Source: an uncultured Solobacterium sp.
Lineage (GTDB): Bacteria; Bacillota_I; Bacilli_A; Erysipelotrichales; Erysipelotrichaceae
DNA length: 8,263 nucleotides
Direction: 5' to 3'
Assembly: GCA_937895985.1 (NCBI GenBank)
Contig: CALBKL010000014.1
Location: forward strand, 1-8,263
The position numbers were made by a program, and so were the translations under genes. The notes under the pieces were generated by a model. That model saw nothing but the letters and a program-made list of their open reading frames with translations, was not told the DNA's origin and made no database searches. Within the stretch, counting starts at the first letter, position 1. Each line of letters begins with the position of its first letter. This document shows, piece by piece, positions 6,433-8,263 of this stretch.

Positions 6433-7612
6433 GTATGATACAGTCTTGATTCGCTATGGTGAATTAAGTACAAAGGGTAAAAATCGAAGAGACTTTATTA
6501 CTAGACTCTTCACTAATATTAAATATATGTTGCGGGATTATCCTGCGCTAACGTATCGTAAAACATACGATCGTATTTACATTAAATTAACGGATGAAGA
6601 TCCAGCAGAAATCGAAACTAAATTAAAGAAGGTGTTTGGTATTAGTTCATTCTCCTTTACGGAAAAGGTGAATAGTAATTTAGAAGATATCAAGCAAGCG
6701 TGTGTTCGAATTGCTAAGGAAAGTGATAAGAAGACATTTAAGATGATTACGAAACGTCACGATAAGAGTTTCCCACTCAAGAGTGATGGTGTAAATCGTG
6801 AAGTTGCTGGAGAGATTCTACGTAATACGGACTTAAAGGTTGACGTTCATGATCCTGAATTAGCAATCCGTGTTGAAATCCACAGCAATGAAACCTACAT
6901 CACATCTAGTAAGATCCCTGGTGCTGGTGGATATCCAGCTGGCATCAATGGCAAGGTGTTATTAATGTTATCTGGTGGTATAGATTCACCAGTAGCGGCA
7001 TATCAGTTGATGAAGCGTGGACTACATGTGGAAGCAGTACATTTTGCATCTCCTCCATATACAAGTGAAAATGCAAAGAATAAAGTATTAGAACTTGCTT
7101 CACAAGTGAGTGAATACCAAGGTCACATGAAAGTACATGTTGTTAACTTTACGCAATTACAGCTGGAAATCTATAAGCATGCAGGAGACCCATATGCAGT
7201 TACATTAATGCGTCGTATGATGTTTCGCTTAGCGGATATGATCTCTAAGAAGTATGGATGCCTAGCAATCGGTACAGGTGAAAGTGTAGGGCAGGTAGCT
7301 AGCCAGACTCTCGAGAGTATCAATTGCATTAATACAGTTACAAATATGCCAATTCTAAGACCACTTGTATGTTATGACAAGATTGAAATTATTGATTTGG
7401 CACGTAAGATTGGAACTTATGAAACATCGATCTTACCGTTTGAGGATTGCTGTACGATTTTTGATCCAAAAAACCCAGTCACAAAACCATCTGTCGATAA
7501 GAGTGTTTACTATGAATCAAAATTTGATTATGAAACACTATTACAACAGGCGGTAGATACACTAGAAACTGTGAATGTACAAGCTGTGAAAAAAGAAGAA
7601 GATTTCTTATAG
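6425..7612 (+). CDS. thiI: tRNA 4-thiouridine sulfurtransferase ThiI
   Basis: This 395-residue protein adenylates uridine 8 of tRNA and replaces its oxygen with sulfur, using persulfide from a cysteine desulfurase. The N-terminal ferredoxin-like region (about 1-60, LIRYGELSTKGKNRRDF) leads into a THUMP domain (about 60-165). A PP-loop ATPase domain follows, with LSGGIDSP (182-189), GTGESVGQVASQT (283-295) and PFEDCCTIFDPKNP (338-351). C342 and C343 lie in the region of the conserved ThiI cysteine. It ends near residue 395, so there is no C-terminal rhodanese domain, unlike the 482-residue E. coli protein. This is the usual Bacillota form, which takes sulfur from the adjacent desulfurase. The ATG overlaps the desulfurase end by eight bases. 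An AAAGGAG site lies at 6405-6411, 13 bases upstream, so translational coupling is likely. Confidence 0.97.
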   Translation: MVKYDTVLIRYGELSTKGKNRRDFITRLFTNIKYMLRDYPALTYRKTYDRIYIKLTDEDPAEIETKLKKVFGISSFSFTEKVNSNLEDIKQACVRIAKESDKKTFKMITKRHDKSFPLKSDGVNREVAGEILRNTDLKVDVHDPELAIRVEIHSNETYITSSKIPGAGGYPAGINGKVLLMLSGGIDSPVAAYQLMKRGLHVEAVHFASPPYTSENAKNKVLELASQVSEYQGHMKVHVVNFTQLQLEIYKHAGDPYAVTLMRRMMFRLADMISKKYGCLAIGTGESVGQVASQTLESINCINTVTNMPILRPLVCYDKIEIIDLARKIGTYETSILPFEDCCTIFDPKNPVTKPSVDKSVYYESKFDYETLLQQAVDTLETVNVQAVKKEEDFL

Positions 7613-7624
7613 AGAGGTGAAACT

Positions 7625-7864
7625 ATGGCAAAGCATAATCAAGATATTCGCAATGAATTCAATGAAAAGATGCAACATTGCGCAACAATGGATGAACAAG
7701 AACTATTGGATATCGCAAACGTAACAATCGTCAAAGTTGAAAAAGATGATACATATAACACAAAAGCGAAGTTAAAGATTTTTGCATTATTCACATCACT
7801 CTTCAACTGTGCAGAAAATGAACGTATGAAATACGTAAAACGTATTTACGCAGCTCTTAAATAA
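7625..7864 (+). CDS. Small protein of unknown function, last gene of the ezrA-thiI operon
   Basis: This complete 79-residue protein starts 12 bases after thiI. Its good ribosome binding site (AGAGGTG, 7613-7619) is five bases before the ATG. It is charged and soluble-looking, with no signal peptide or membrane helix. The first ~30 residues look helical (IRNEFNEKMQHCATMDEQELLDIANV). The middle reads IVKVEKDDTYNTKAKLKIFALFTSLF, and the end is a basic helix (RMKYVKRIYAALK). There are two cysteines, C19 and C62, not arranged as a metal motif. I do not recognise the family. Its position suggests co-expression with cysteine desulfurase and ThiI, but a role in sulfur transfer is only a guess. The ribosome binding site, codon use like its neighbours and the terminator directly after it argue for a real gene. 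Confidence 0.82.
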   Translation: MAKHNQDIRNEFNEKMQHCATMDEQELLDIANVTIVKVEKDDTYNTKAKLKIFALFTSLFNCAENERMKYVKRIYAALK

Positions 7865-7874
7865 ATGATGATTG

Positions 7875-7910
7875 ATAGGTATTTCTGTAATGAAGTACCT
7901 ATTTTCTTTT
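7875..7910 (+). terminator. Terminator of the ezrA operon
   Basis: ATAGGTA (7875-7881) pairs with TACCTAT (7896-7902). The stem continues inward with TTTC (7882-7885) and GAAG (7892-7895), one pair being a wobble, to close a six-base TGTAAT loop. TTTTCTTTT follows. It begins 10 bases after the small-gene stop codon. Confidence 0.9.
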
Positions 7911-7918
7911 GGTATAAT
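7910..7918 (+). promoter_or_regulatory. Promoter of the small membrane protein gene, extended -10
   Basis: TGGTATAAT carries the TGn extension and a perfect TATAAT (7913-7918), starting inside the T-run of the upstream terminator. No clear -35 box is seen. Transcription would start near 7925, about 35 bases before the ATG at 7959. A second TATAAT at 7941-7946 is too close to the ribosome binding site to be useful. Confidence 0.65.
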
Positions 7919-7958
7919 GAAGGTACTATCAAGTTTTATTTATAATGTAGGGGAAGAT

Positions 7959-8252
7959 ATGAGAAATGTTGATATTAGTACCATCAGTAATACGATACTA
8001 ATCATTTTATGGGTGATTTTGCCTAAGTTATATCGTATCTGGAAAAAGAAGAATATATTTTACGTTTATGATATCCCATTTGATTTATTACCTATTTTCG
8101 TCCTCTCAAATGGTTGGATGCGCTTTGGGATTTGGTTAATAATTTATGTAGTATTTATGTTGGTTTTAAAGTTAATCTTTTCAAAGGGAAAAGTGATATT
8201 GTTCAACGAGAAACAATTATCACAAAATAACGACACAAATAATATAAGTTAA
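7959..8252 (+). CDS. Small integral membrane protein of unknown function
   Basis: This protein has 97 residues from the ATG at 7959. The frame is open back to 7872, but those codons run through the upstream terminator and promoter, so they are not translated. AGGGGA at 7949-7954 sits four bases before the chosen ATG, which is slightly short. A first membrane helix spans about 8-25 (ISNTILIILWVILPKLY), followed by a basic stretch (RIWKKK). A hydrophobic segment with YDIPFDLLPIFVL (37-49) comes next, then a strong helix at about 57-75. The tail is polar and Asn/Gln-rich. The layout, with DLLPIF after a basic loop, is vaguely like the DUF3397 membrane family, but its usual C-terminal end is not seen; I hold this weakly. 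It is probably co-transcribed with a gene just beyond the window. Confidence 0.7.
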   Translation: MRNVDISTISNTILIILWVILPKLYRIWKKKNIFYVYDIPFDLLPIFVLSNGWMRFGIWLIIYVVFMLVLKLIFSKGKVILFNEKQLSQNNDTNNIS

Positions 8253-8257
8253 AGGTG
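8251..8257 (+). promoter_or_regulatory. Ribosome binding site for a gene beyond the window
   Basis: AAAGGTG overlaps the stop codon of the membrane protein gene, and six bases follow before the window ends. A start codon is expected at or just after base 8264, making the two genes an operon. Confidence 0.55.
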
Positions 8258-8263
8258 TTAATT

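Noticed and set aside
7307..7318. 12-bp palindrome ACTCTCGAGAGT in thiI
   Set aside because: It has no loop, no nearby partner sites and lies in conserved coding sequence, so chance is the simplest explanation.
7365..7556. Second frame open on the plus strand inside thiI
   Set aside because: It overlaps the conserved C-terminal part of the ThiI PP-loop domain and has no features of its own.

Overview
The window is AT-rich chromosomal DNA, mostly intact genes on the + strand with strong Shine-Dalgarno sites and short intergenic gaps. This fits a low-GC Gram-positive (Bacillota). The rpsD / ezrA / cysteine desulfurase / thiI neighbourhood resembles the B. subtilis rpsD-ezrA-nifZ-thiI region. 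The protein style suggests Erysipelotrichia or a nearby lineage, but that placement is an inference by eye. I see no tRNA, rRNA, CRISPR array, insertion sequence or phage gene.

Region 1 (1-2331) is the end of a sugar-use operon. It holds the C-terminal part of a GPH-family (MelB-like) sugar:cation symporter, then 10 bases later a complete GH36 alpha-galactosidase, closed by a probable terminator. Together they would import and hydrolyse melibiose- or raffinose-type alpha-galactosides.

Region 2 (2332-3435) begins with a gene-poor gap, followed by rpsD (ribosomal protein S4) on the - strand. rpsD has its own promoter, its own terminator and a leader of about 165 nt. The leader can form a long helix, a six-base-pair pseudoknot and a hairpin that hides the rpsD ribosome binding site. 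This is the layout expected for autoregulation by S4.

Region 3 (3436-7910) is a four-gene + strand operon: ezrA (FtsZ-ring regulator), an IscS/NifS-type cysteine desulfurase, thiI (4-thiouridine tRNA sulfurtransferase without a rhodanese domain) and a 79-residue protein of unknown function. A strong terminator ends it. The desulfurase presumably supplies persulfide sulfur to ThiI. A perfect GC-rich hairpin with terminator-like composition lies inside the desulfurase coding sequence and is the most unusual signal here.

Region 4 (7910-8263) has a promoter directly after that terminator, a small membrane protein of about 97 residues, and a ribosome binding site for a further gene just beyond the window.

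No clearly new multi-gene system is visible. The notable points are RNA-level: the rpsD leader and the intragenic hairpin.
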